Source: Mariniphaga sediminis
GTDB lineage: Bacteria > Bacteroidota > Bacteroidia > Bacteroidales > Prolixibacteraceae
Reading direction: 5' to 3'
Assembly (NCBI RefSeq): GCF_003573545.1
Contig: NZ_QWET01000002.1
Span: 124,001-188,000 of the forward strand
Length of the DNA stretch: 64,000 bases
Shown: one piece after another, positions 36,501 through 44,190 of the stretch
Layout: every line of letters begins with the position of its first letter
Position numbering within the stretch: position 1 is the first letter of the stretch
Program-made: the position numbers and the translations under genes
The notes under the pieces: model-generated
What the model saw: the letters and a program-made list of their open reading frames with translations, nothing else
The model's database searches: none
What the model was told of the DNA's origin: nothing

Positions 36501-36944
36501 TTTAGCTTTTTGAAAAACTGGACTGCATCTTTCTTCTTCAGGGCAGATTTGGGCCACATGGGGCAGTTTACCGATGCGCTTCGCAGAGGAGGGAATGACA
36601 CATATGATAGAAGAAACTATGCAGATTATCCTTATTGGTCAGCTGAAAATCCTACTAATGAATGGGGCCGGTTAACATTAAATGAGAATGTTTTCGGAGG
36701 AGGCCTGATGATATATAAACCCAGGACTTTTGTAAGGTTGCAGGATCTATCGGTAGCTTATTCCATTCCCGGAAACATAATCAAGCGATATCATATGGAT
36801 AATATGAGTGTGTATTTTTCTGCGCATAATTTGTTCTATTTTTCCAAATGGCCGGGATGGGATCCTGAATCGCTAAATAAATCTAACGGAAGCCAAACCC
36901 CCATGCCTAAAACATTTACTTTAGGGCTTAGGTTAACATTGTAA
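33528..36944 (+). CDS. SusC/RagA-family TonB-dependent outer-membrane transporter (locus B)
   Basis: A 1138-residue receptor with the same order as the locus A SusC: signal peptide (ending near NTYSQ), STN domain (LTLDLKNTSIKNILGTI), carboxypeptidase-D-like domain (PLPGVTVVLKGTTQGT), plug with VVAVGYGTVKKVDLTGSV and DVESIDILKDASSAAVFG, and barrel. The carboxypeptidase-like and plug-start segments are very similar to locus A, while the barrel regions diverge, suggesting related signalling but different ligands. SusD follows directly. Confidence 0.95.
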   Translation: MKKNGYQLIALFKVLWQSKGLKVMRLVLFALIFSATQMLAVNTYSQNTPLTLDLKNTSIKNILGTIQDNSEFYFIYDASLVDVQKEITIKVKNKLIPEILDEIFRGSNVVYRITDRQIALTALNYSASNIQQNKTVSGKVTDMGSQPLPGVTVVLKGTTQGTITTADGDYSLSNVPENATLVFSFVGMKAQEVVVGNRVRIDIKMEEETIGLEEVVAVGYGTVKKVDLTGSVEKVNTDIYKNQSMTQLTDMLNGTVAGFNTIQGTSAKGGSSIEIRGANSLNASTEPMVVLDGAIYNGSISDINPVDVESIDILKDASSAAVFGARAASGVILITTSKGKTGKPTINFSSQVGIAKPTNDFRPNDKDKYITWRQDVMRQRNPNKPLWYYNNPTSLPDGVSLEQWRNESANPNDDNTREWLSRLTFYPVEVENYLNGNSVDWYSKVIGTGVRQKYDLSVGGGTENLSYYWSFDYQNNEGIIKGDDFSTFRTRLNFDFDINDWLNVGINSQFADRDESTVTANMGQMYIMSPYGSMYEEDGSLKWYPNDFAVLNPFMNYYGQDRLRKINSLFANMYANISFPLGINYKISFQPRYEFLKDYNFYSTETITGGAGGSASRIESFSFNWILDHIISWKKELGMHSFDLTLLYSAEQNKYWESTLGNEIFVPNEKLGFGGLQFGTNPSVESLDAESTGDAAMARMNYILNNKYLLTASIRRDGYSAFGKENPRAYFPAVALGWKISEEDFFDFENVYQLKLRASWGTNGNREIGSYAALAQLNSTLYYNGSNVQVGVFNESLANYGLVWEKTESLNFGFDLGLYNNRLTLTGDFYKMNTKDLLMDRLLPEITGYESVTSNLGELENKGFELTLNSVNIKNEQFSWQTNLVFSLNRNKIVRLFGDYEEVEIDGKVVKREVPDYSNEWFPGHAIDHIWNYKIQGVWQLGEEEAAAVYGLRPGDWKAQDVDDNDKYEAIQDKQFIGYKEPRYRVGMRNDFSFLKNWTASFFFRADLGHMGQFTDALRRGGNDTYDRRNYADYPYWSAENPTNEWGRLTLNENVFGGGLMIYKPRTFVRLQDLSVAYSIPGNIIKRYHMDNMSVYFSAHNLFYFSKWPGWDPESLNKSNGSQTPMPKTFTLGLRLTL

Positions 36945-36971
36945 TTGATACGTAACTTAAAAAAGAGAACA

Positions 36972-38726
36972 ATGAAATATATAGCTAAAATTATAATAAT
37001 TGGGTTGTTAACTTTCGGTATTATCTCGTGTTCCGAAGAGTGGCTGGAACCCAAGCCAAAGTCTTTTTTCAGCCCTGAAAATGTATATGTAGACAAAGCA
37101 GGGTTTGAATCCCTTTTAATAACGATGAGGAAAGACCTTAAACGGGAGCATACCGGGAATATACATTTTATCTCAGCCGAATTTGCAGTCTCCGATTTGG
37201 GGTCGCCCTGGTCGCAGTTGGATTTTTATAATTTAACACCCAATACATCAAGGTACTATCCTTTTTTATCGTTTTTTACCGATGTATATGGTTTTATAAA
37301 AAATACCAACGTCGTTATTTCGCGGATCGATAATATCGAATGGGAATCAGATCAGGAGAAAAATGCGATACTGGCTGAAGCGTTATGGCACCGTGCCTAT
37401 TGGTACTACCGATTAATTCATACATATGGCGATGTGCCATTTATCAATGAAGAAATATCAGGTGCAAAACTTGATTTTTATACCCATAGCAGATGGACAA
37501 TCCTGGATAAAATACAGTCTGATTTAGAGTTTGCCGCTACATGGCTACCTGAAGATGTTGGATTGGGAGCAATCTCCAAAGGAGCAGCCAATCATCTGCT
37601 TACCAAAGTATATCTTGCAAATTCAAATTTTGACAAAGCAATTGAAACTGCGACCAAAATCATTGATGGGCCTTACGCGCTAATGACAGAAAGATTTGGA
37701 GTGGATCTCGAAGACAAAAATCGAAATTTAATTTGGGATCTCCATCGTCCTAAAAATTTCAATATTGCTCAAAACACGGAAACCATCCTCACCTTTATTG
37801 ACAGATATGAAGCTCCTAAAGATGCCAGATCCAATGGTCTGTATACCATGAGGCTATACGGATGCCAATGGATGCAGGCACAAGTGCTGGACAGTGAAGG
37901 CAGTCCGGGAATGAAAGCTTCCGGTGCAGCTTATGATTCTCTCGGAAGAGGAAATGCGAACGTCCGGCTAACGGCCCACTACCAATACCATATATGGAAC
38001 TATGGCGGGCAGTCGTGGAAAAACACCCAGGATCTGAGAAGGGCAGATATTAACTGGCAGGATATCCATGAGTACAAATACAATAATCCTTCATCGGTTG
38101 ACTATGGCAAACCTGTAAATCCTGCTTACTTTGCGAACCCGGTAGATACGTTCAAACATTTATATGCCGTACCCCATTACATTTTATATGTCCCGATGGA
38201 TGATCCAACAGTTACACCGGTTGGGGGCAATGGAGACTGGTACATATTCAGGTTAGCGGAAACATACCTTCTCCGGGCAGAGGCATACTTCTGGAAAGAT
38301 CAGCTTACACTCGCTGCAAATGACATTAACCAGGTCAGACAAAGGGCAAATGCCATCCCAATATCTCCGGGAGAAGTAACAATTGACTTCATCTTTGACG
38401 AACGGGCCCGGGAACTTTTTGCAGAGGAACCACGACATTCTGAGCTGTTAAGGGCTTCTTATATCCTGGCTAATTTAAATAAGGATGGATATACGTTAGA
38501 TAACTTTAGTGAAAAAAATTATTATTATGACAGGGTTATGACGTATAATAAAACCTACGAACAAAAAATTGAATTGCTGGGTAATACTGCCAACATGGCT
38601 CCATTCCATGCTTTATGGCCTATACCATCTAATGTAATAACGGCGAATACGCTTGGAATAATCAATCAAAACACTGGCTATGATGGCGCAGAAAATAATG
38701 TGGCGCCACTGGAGACTATCGAATAA
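36972..38726 (+). CDS. SusD/RagB-family surface lipoprotein (locus B)
   Basis: A 584-residue lipoprotein: LLTFGIISC gives the lipidation cysteine at about residue 17, followed by SEEWLEPKPKSFFSPENVY. RagB/SusD signatures LAETYLLRAEAYFW, QVRQRANA and DERARELFAEE are present near the C-terminus. The frame is open from the susC stop, but ATG 36972 gives the proper signal peptide. It works with the SusC 27 bp upstream. Locus A and B SusD proteins are clearly divergent. Confidence 0.94.
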   Translation: MKYIAKIIIIGLLTFGIISCSEEWLEPKPKSFFSPENVYVDKAGFESLLITMRKDLKREHTGNIHFISAEFAVSDLGSPWSQLDFYNLTPNTSRYYPFLSFFTDVYGFIKNTNVVISRIDNIEWESDQEKNAILAEALWHRAYWYYRLIHTYGDVPFINEEISGAKLDFYTHSRWTILDKIQSDLEFAATWLPEDVGLGAISKGAANHLLTKVYLANSNFDKAIETATKIIDGPYALMTERFGVDLEDKNRNLIWDLHRPKNFNIAQNTETILTFIDRYEAPKDARSNGLYTMRLYGCQWMQAQVLDSEGSPGMKASGAAYDSLGRGNANVRLTAHYQYHIWNYGGQSWKNTQDLRRADINWQDIHEYKYNNPSSVDYGKPVNPAYFANPVDTFKHLYAVPHYILYVPMDDPTVTPVGGNGDWYIFRLAETYLLRAEAYFWKDQLTLAANDINQVRQRANAIPISPGEVTIDFIFDERARELFAEEPRHSELLRASYILANLNKDGYTLDNFSEKNYYYDRVMTYNKTYEQKIELLGNTANMAPFHALWPIPSNVITANTLGIINQNTGYDGAENNVAPLETIE

Positions 38727-38741
38727 TTTAAATCTGTAATT

Positions 38742-38817
38742 CACTGATGGAGTTCCTGGAATCATTTTCATTCTGTTTCATAAACAGGACCATGATTAAC
38801 CAAGAATTCCATCAGTG
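38742..38817 (+). terminator. Composite stem-loop after susD (locus B)
   Basis: Arms CACTGATGGAGTTC (38742-38755) and GAATTCCATCAGTG (38804-38817) pair over 14 bp with one G-T. Inside lie ATCAT/ATGAT (38761-38765/38792-38796) and CTGTTT-CAT-AAACAG (38773-38787), forming one long interrupted hairpin. The remainder of the 38727-39061 gap holds no gene that I can support. Confidence 0.6.
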
Positions 38818-39061
38818 TCTTGTAATAACGTCAGAAATATTACCTGGTATTTTTCATTGAATATCTTTTTTTATTATTGATTCTGAGACAGGTATACTAC
38901 CTTTTTCCATTCATCAGAAAAACTGTTTCTCTTAATCAAACAGTTTTTGTTCAAGACGAAATTACATAAAGACGCCGGATGATCTTTTTGTAATGTATTT
39001 AACTTGAAAGCAGGACCCCCTCCAAATTAAAAAACAGGAATTTATTTTAAAGTATTAGAAA

Positions 39062-40510
39062 ATGAAAAACAATCGAAGAGACTTTATAAAACTTGCAGGC
39101 GCAACCGGTCTTGGTATTATGGGGGCCTGTAGCTTAAAAAATTCGAATACGGCAGAAAGCCCAAAAAGTGATTCGGAGTTAGGGCATATTAAAACGGAAT
39201 CGGGAAAAAGTTATACCCAATTGTTTAATATGTCAGGCTATGCCGCTCCCGCAATAGAGACCGTAAGGGTTGGTATTGTTGGCTTGGGAAACCGGGGAGT
39301 CGGGGCAGTTTCGCGACTTAGTTACATTGAAGGAGTTGAAATAAAGGGTTTGTGCGATTTGTTGGAAGAAAGGGCCGAAGCAGCCAAAAGTAAAATAAAA
39401 ACACCGGGACATAATCCAAACATTTACTTCGGCGCAGAAGATGCCTGGATGAAAATGTGTCAAAGAGAAGATATCGACCTTATTTATATTGCCACACCCT
39501 GGCCTTTACACGCTCCCATGGCGATTTATGCCATGGAAAATGGGAAACATGCAGCAACTGAAATACCTGCTGCCACAACTGTTGAAGACTGCTGGAAACT
39601 GGTGCAGACTTCTGAGAAAACAAAAAAACATTGTGTAATACTGGAAAATTGTTGCTATGATTTTTTCGAATTGCTGACACTGAACCTGGCGCGTCAGGGG
39701 TTCTTTGGTGAAATCATTCACGGTGAAGGAGCATATATTCATGAAATAGGAGAAAGTCTCTTCCACAGAGGAAACCCCAACGAACGGTGGCGGCTGAAAC
39801 AAAATATAGCCCGCAATGGAAATCTATACCCAACCCATGGCTTAGGCCCCATTGCCCAGGTAATGAAGGTAAACAGAGGGAACAGGATGGATTACCTGGT
39901 ATCCACTTCAACTAAGGATTTTATGATGAATGGTTATGCAAAAGAACTGGCAAAATCGGATGATTATTACAAGCAGTTTGTGAATACCACATACCGGGGA
40001 AATATGAATACATCGGTTATCAAAACGGTTGCAGGGCAAACCATAATGCTGCAACACGACGTAACAACACTGAGGCCATATTCCCGCCTCCATTTGATAA
40101 GTGGTACCGAAGCTACAGCTCAGAAGTACCCTCTCCCCGGGCGTATTGCAGTGGGGGATAACGATTGGATGGGACCAGATGAATTAAAGAAACTTGAAGA
40201 AGAATATAATCCTCCGATAATAAAGATGATGCGTGAAATGGCATTAAAAATTGGCGGACATGGCGGCATGGATTTTCTGATGGACTGGCGTATGATTGAC
40301 TGCTTAAGAAATGGGCTACCTGTTGACATGGATGTGTACGATGCCGCCTCATGGAGCGTAATCGGCCCTTTGAGCGAATGGTCTGTTGCCAACCGGTCAA
40401 TGCCCATTGATATTCCTGACTTTACACTGGGCAAATGGAAAACGAACACGCCACATGATATTGCCTTGTCAAAAGGAGGAACGACCAAAGTCCGGTCAAT
40501 TCAATCATAA
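39062..40510 (+). CDS. Tat-exported GH109-like NAD-dependent Gfo/Idh/MocA protein
   Basis: A 482-residue protein with a twin-arginine signal (NRRDFIK at 4-10) and a lipobox-like IMGAC (19-23), so possibly a Tat lipoprotein. The Rossmann motif GIVGLGNRG is at 71-79. GH109 landmarks are present: ATPWPLH, NLYPTHGLGP, GGHGGMDF, YDAASWSVIGPLSE and IPDFTLGKWK. GH109 enzymes such as alpha-N-acetylgalactosaminidase cleave glycosides by an NAD-mediated oxidation/elimination/reduction cycle. It lies after locus B susD across a 335-bp gap with a hairpin and is probably its enzyme. Substrate not certain. Confidence 0.88.
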   Translation: MKNNRRDFIKLAGATGLGIMGACSLKNSNTAESPKSDSELGHIKTESGKSYTQLFNMSGYAAPAIETVRVGIVGLGNRGVGAVSRLSYIEGVEIKGLCDLLEERAEAAKSKIKTPGHNPNIYFGAEDAWMKMCQREDIDLIYIATPWPLHAPMAIYAMENGKHAATEIPAATTVEDCWKLVQTSEKTKKHCVILENCCYDFFELLTLNLARQGFFGEIIHGEGAYIHEIGESLFHRGNPNERWRLKQNIARNGNLYPTHGLGPIAQVMKVNRGNRMDYLVSTSTKDFMMNGYAKELAKSDDYYKQFVNTTYRGNMNTSVIKTVAGQTIMLQHDVTTLRPYSRLHLISGTEATAQKYPLPGRIAVGDNDWMGPDELKKLEEEYNPPIIKMMREMALKIGGHGGMDFLMDWRMIDCLRNGLPVDMDVYDAASWSVIGPLSEWSVANRSMPIDIPDFTLGKWKTNTPHDIALSKGGTTKVRSIQS

Positions 40511-40586
40511 TTAAAAAACACGTTATAATTACACTGTGTAATGTTGGCATCAGTAAAAGCTGTTCCAGCCTTCAGTGTATCTTAAA

Positions 40587-40626
40587 ACAAAAATGCCTGA
40601 GACCGAAAGATCTCAGGCATTTTTGT
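40587..40626. terminator. Bidirectional terminator between the GH109-like gene and tRNA-Thr
   Basis: ACAAAAATGCCTGAGA (40587-40602) is perfectly complementary to TCTCAGGCATTTTTGT (40611-40626), with an 8-nt loop. The A-rich and T-rich ends give a T tract in either direction, serving the gene on the plus strand and the tRNA on the minus strand. Confidence 0.85.
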
Positions 40627-40647
40627 CAATTTCATTTAACCAATCAG

Positions 40648-40720
40648 AGCCACTCACGGGACTCGAACCCGCGACCTGCTCATTACGAATGAGCTGCTCT
40701 ACCAACTGAGCTAAAGTGGC
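40648..40720 (-). tRNA. tRNA-Thr (anticodon CGT)
   Basis: The minus strand folds into a complete cloverleaf: acceptor GCCACTT/GAGTGGC with terminal G-T, D-arm GCTC/GAGC, anticodon stem GCTCA/TGAGC with loop TTCGTAA, and T-arm with loop TTCGAGT. Anticodon CGT reads ACG threonine codons. No CCA is encoded. It starts 11 bp downstream of the TIM-barrel gene and ends before a bidirectional terminator, so it may be cotranscribed with that gene. Confidence 0.95.
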
Positions 40721-40731
40721 CTATCTTATTG

Positions 40732-41634
40732 TTACAATTTTCCCTGGGCTTTGGCAATCATTTCTTCCCATAACTGCCGTTGTTCCTTCAGTGCGGCAAC
40801 TTTATCATCCGGGTTGGTACGGCATTCGAGCAAAACCCACCCTTTGTAGTCCATTCCAACAAACAAATCCATCAACTGCTGATAAGGATAATTGCCCACA
40901 TTAAACTCGCGTACATGGCATATATCACCAAAACGATCCTTCACCAGGTTAAAGTTGTATTCAAGGCCCTCCCCATCCAAATCCTGATCATTACTGTTCC
41001 AGCAAACAGTAGAGCCATCGTTTTGCACATAATCCATAATTGTTTTAATATGGGGCAATTGTTGTGTTCCCCGGCCATGCACTTCAAGCCTTATTTGCTG
41101 CCCCATGTCCAACGCATAACGGCCTAATTCGTCGAGTGCTTTCCCAATTTGCTCCAGGGTTTGTTCCTGAGAAATCCCTTCATGAAACTGGTTGGGCTTC
41201 ACTTTTACTCCTGATCCGCCAATATCTTTACTCAACTGCAACCACGCCTTGGTTGTTTCAATCGACTCTCTGAGCCTGGCTGGATCGGGCCAGTCATATT
41301 GCTCATTGGTCCCCATACCAATTACCTCAACCGGGGTATCAGCAAATTGCTTTCTTACTTCTTCCCGTTCAGCTTTGGAAAGTTCCAGTGTAACTCCGTG
41401 AGCGTGTTCCACCCGAAGTTCCACGCCACCAATGTTGGCTTCTGTACAATTCTTAATGATTGTAGGAATATCCCAATCCTTTGCCCACTGGTAAGTTACC
41501 AATCCTAACTTCATTTTAGAACCGGGAACTTTTGCACAGCCTGCCAGCAAACTGCCCGGGAGTACCGCCATTCCGCTTAAAAGAGACAAATCCCGGAGAA
41601 AATTTCTTCTTGTTTGTTTTGATAATGAATCCAT
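40732..41634 (-). CDS. Tat-exported xylose-isomerase-like TIM-barrel lipoprotein
   Basis: A 300-residue protein with a twin-arginine signal (TRRNFLR at 8-14) and a lipobox LLAGC (cysteine 33). The mature part is an AP-endonuclease-2/xylose-isomerase TIM barrel: GGVELRVEHAHG, RLEVHGRG, WNSNDQD and VLLECR carry the usual acidic and histidine metal ligands. In Bacteroidota such exported proteins have been linked to 3-keto-glycoside elimination or epimerisation together with Gfo/Idh dehydrogenases. It is convergent with the GH109-like gene, 11 bp before the tRNA. Substrate unknown. Confidence 0.85.
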   Translation of the reverse strand: MDSLSKQTRRNFLRDLSLLSGMAVLPGSLLAGCAKVPGSKMKLGLVTYQWAKDWDIPTIIKNCTEANIGGVELRVEHAHGVTLELSKAEREEVRKQFADTPVEVIGMGTNEQYDWPDPARLRESIETTKAWLQLSKDIGGSGVKVKPNQFHEGISQEQTLEQIGKALDELGRYALDMGQQIRLEVHGRGTQQLPHIKTIMDYVQNDGSTVCWNSNDQDLDGEGLEYNFNLVKDRFGDICHVREFNVGNYPYQQLMDLFVGMDYKGWVLLECRTNPDDKVAALKEQRQLWEEMIAKAQGKL

Positions 41635-41882
41635 TAATTAACGGTTTAGCTTATTTATATTAAGCCCAAAGATATTAATAATTCTATTCTGACAGGCTAA
41701 ATAAGAAACCGATTTTTCCCTTTTTATCCCCCGGCCCCACAGTAAAAATCAAAAATCTGTCAGATTTCACCAAAGGGTAGGTAAAACGAATAAATCTTTC
41801 GGTTAAGGGAATATTTCGATGTAGAATTAACCTCCCGTGCATACTACATCCCCCGAAACAAAAAAAATATCCCGGAATTTTT

Positions 41883-41890
41883 TACTTTTG
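41883..41890 (+). promoter_or_regulatory. -7 promoter box for the cyclophilin gene
   Basis: TACTTTTG matches TAnnTTTG and lies 23 bp before the ATG at 41914. No clear -33 element is seen. Confidence 0.5.
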
Positions 41891-41913
41891 CGCCGTATTT
41901 TAATAAAAACAGT

Positions 41914-42360
41914 ATGACACAGACGACAAAAGCAGCCATCCATACCGCAAAAGGAGTGATGAAAGTAGATTTTTATGATGCAGATGCGCCCGGAACCGTG
42001 GCCAATTTTGTAAAACTTTCGAAAGACGGGTTCTACGACGGGCTGACTTTTCACCGGGTGGTCCCCAATTTTGTGATTCAGGGTGGTTGCCCCGATGGCA
42101 CTGGTGCCGGAGGCCCGGGATATTCCATTCCCTGTGAAACCAACGGAGAAAACCAGTACCACGATCGCGGAGTACTTTCAATGGCGCACGCCGGTAAAAA
42201 CACAGGGGGATCTCAATTTTTCATTTGTCACAACAGAACAAATACCCAACACCTGGACGGACACCATACCTGCTTTGGAAAAGTAGTGGAAGGACTGGAA
42301 GTAATCGATGCTATCCGTTCCGGCGATTTAATCGAAAAAATTGAAATTTTCGAGGATTGA
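41914..42360 (+). CDS. Cyclophilin-type peptidyl-prolyl cis-trans isomerase
   Basis: A 148-residue single-domain cyclophilin without signal peptide, so cytoplasmic. FHRVVPNFVIQGG holds the catalytic arginine and phenylalanine; GSQFFICHN and HTCFGKVVEG complete the fold. It assists protein folding by isomerising X-Pro bonds. It begins a plus-strand group but has its own promoter box. Confidence 0.95.
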   Translation: MTQTTKAAIHTAKGVMKVDFYDADAPGTVANFVKLSKDGFYDGLTFHRVVPNFVIQGGCPDGTGAGGPGYSIPCETNGENQYHDRGVLSMAHAGKNTGGSQFFICHNRTNTQHLDGHHTCFGKVVEGLEVIDAIRSGDLIEKIEIFED

Positions 42361-42466
42361 AAGACAATAGCCTTTCCTAAAATGAATTACAATTAAAGGG
42401 AAAGGTTCTATCTTAATAAATAAAGATTGGTTTGAAAAGGCAAAAGCGACCACTCCTCTTGTAAAA

Positions 42467-43180
42467 ATGAACAATCTTTTTCATTTCCATTTTAAAGACC
42501 TTGGCATTTCTCCGGGAGAAATCGAAGAGCTAATGGGCTTTGAACCGGGAGAGTCGCCTGAACCTTTTCCCTTATTGATAAAAGAAGGACTGGAAATGGC
42601 TCCCGGCTATTGTCAAATCAAAGGCGGGTATCAGATTTTTGATGCAGTAGAAGCCAACCAGGCCAACGAAACAATACGAATCGGGGACCAATTGTTTTCT
42701 CCCGGAAAAAACGTGGTCTCCCGGTTTAAAAACACCTCGCAGGCAGCGCTCTTTGTCTGCACCGCCGGAATAGGAATTTCGGAGCTTTCAAAACAATTGT
42801 CTTCCAAAGGCGATGATTTGTTGGCCTTTGTAACAGATATCATCGGTTCGGTAACGGTGGAGAAAGCCGCCAATAAAATACAGGAAAAAATTCTGGAAAA
42901 AGTGGCACCGTCTGGTCTGGGAATTACCGATTCCTTTTCGCCAGGCTACTGCAACTGGAGTGTAGCCGAACAACAAAAACTCTTTGCCTTGCTGCCTCCG
43001 GATTTTTGCGGTATTTCCCTCTCGGAATCATCACTGATGAACCCCATTAAATCGGCAAGTGGCATCATCGGAATCGGAACCAACTGCAAACAAACAGGTT
43101 ATCAATGCAGCGGGTGTACTGACCAACAATGCATTTACGGAAAAATAAGGCGCCGTAAAAAAGCCAAAAAAAATCTTTGA
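42467..43180 (+). CDS. Stand-alone MetH-activation-domain (B12 reactivation) protein
   Basis: A 237-residue protein resembling the C-terminal AdoMet-binding activation domain of cobalamin-dependent methionine synthase. SFSPGYCNWSV (156-166) corresponds to the RxxxGY-type AdoMet-binding segment, and GISLSESSLMNPIKSASGI to the following helix. It lacks the homocysteine, folate and B12 domains. The C-terminus has C207, C214, C217 and C222, a possible iron-sulfur or metal site, and a basic tail. It may reactivate a separate short MetH or another corrinoid methyltransferase. No partner lies nearby. Confidence 0.82.
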   Translation: MNNLFHFHFKDLGISPGEIEELMGFEPGESPEPFPLLIKEGLEMAPGYCQIKGGYQIFDAVEANQANETIRIGDQLFSPGKNVVSRFKNTSQAALFVCTAGIGISELSKQLSSKGDDLLAFVTDIIGSVTVEKAANKIQEKILEKVAPSGLGITDSFSPGYCNWSVAEQQKLFALLPPDFCGISLSESSLMNPIKSASGIIGIGTNCKQTGYQCSGCTDQQCIYGKIRRRKKAKKNL

Positions 43181-43320
43181 ACTGTTGCAAATATCAAAAG
43201 GATACTATTTATTTGCTGTTGTTATTTGTGTAGGTGAACAACAACTGTTTCGCTGAACAAAACTTGAAGGAGTGATGATATTTGATAATAAATACGAAAG
43301 AAAAACAAAATTTTTTGACT

Positions 43321-43668
43321 ATGGCGCCTAACAAACCAAAGATAATAAAGGATTACAATAAGCTCGACAAAGATTTACAGGAACAGATAAAACTGGTTTA
43401 CTCTGAAGGCTTTGCAGAAAACCTCATCCATTTTTTCGACAAAAACGGCATCAAAGTAACAGCCCTGCCATTTGAAACCGAAGACAAATACTATATGCTC
43501 CGGATGACCGAGAATGAAGCCATTCAGATTGTGGATGAGGACGAAGATTTTGACGAAGATGGTTTTCTGAAGGACGAAGTCAAGCAGGACTACGAAGATA
43601 AGTACGCTGATTTAGACCACGTGGCAGACCAGATTTCTGACGATGACGGGGGTGACGATGACGATTAA
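43321..43668 (+). CDS. Conserved acidic Bacteroidota protein of unknown function
   Basis: A 115-residue protein with a folded N-terminal part (IIKDYNKLDKDLQEQIKL; LPFETEDKYYMLRMTE) and a highly acidic C-terminal tail ending in DDDGGDDDD. The frame starts at 43282, but ATG 43321 (MAPNKPK) gives the usual N-terminus for this type. I recall similar short acidic proteins in Bacteroidota without known function. It is convergent with yqeY. Confidence 0.75.
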   Translation: MAPNKPKIIKDYNKLDKDLQEQIKLVYSEGFAENLIHFFDKNGIKVTALPFETEDKYYMLRMTENEAIQIVDEDEDFDEDGFLKDEVKQDYEDKYADLDHVADQISDDDGGDDDD

Positions 43669-43722
43669 ATCCGTTTTCGCACCACACCGCCTCCCAATCC
43701 CAACCGGTTGATAATGGTTATT

Positions 43723-44172
43723 TTAAGACAATAACTCCTTCACTTTTGCAGCAACGTCAGCCCCTTCTGCTTTCCCGGCCAGTTCTTTTGTGGCTAAACC
43801 CATTACTTTCCCCATGTCTTTCATAGAAGATGCACCGGTTTTCTCGATAATGGCTTTTATCACGTTGACAAGCTCTTCTCCGGAAAGTTTTTCAGGCAGG
43901 TATTGTTCATAAACGGCTACTTGTACCATCTCCTCATTAAAAAGCTCCTCCCTGCCCTGCTCTTTATAAATGGCCGCAGAGTCGGTACCCTGTTTGGCCA
44001 GTTTGGCAATAATTTTCAGCGACTCCTCATCGGTTAGTTCTGAGCCGGCTCCTTTAGCAGCCCGGGCTTCAATCATTACCTTCTTGATGTTTCTTAAGGC
44101 TTCCAGCTTCGCTTTTTCACGGGCTTTCATCGCTGCCTTTAAATCGTTGTTAATTTGTTCAAAAAGTGACAT
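43723..44172 (-). CDS. yqeY: GatB/YqeY-domain protein
   Basis: A 149-residue YqeY-type protein (MSLFEQINNDLKAAMKARE; EQGREELFNEEMVQVAVYEQYLP; GKVMGLATKELAGKAEGADV), related to the C-terminal tRNA-binding part of GatB. Molecular role not settled. It is the last gene of the dcw operon, 18 bp after ftsZ(B). Confidence 0.9.
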   Translation of the reverse strand: MSLFEQINNDLKAAMKAREKAKLEALRNIKKVMIEARAAKGAGSELTDEESLKIIAKLAKQGTDSAAIYKEQGREELFNEEMVQVAVYEQYLPEKLSGEELVNVIKAIIEKTGASSMKDMGKVMGLATKELAGKAEGADVAAKVKELLS

Positions 44173-44190
44173 ATCCTTCTATTTTTTATA

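Noticed and set aside
40648-40720. tRNA-Thr as an integration site for the SusCD region
   Set aside because: I found no repeat of the tRNA 3' end and no integrase gene in the window.
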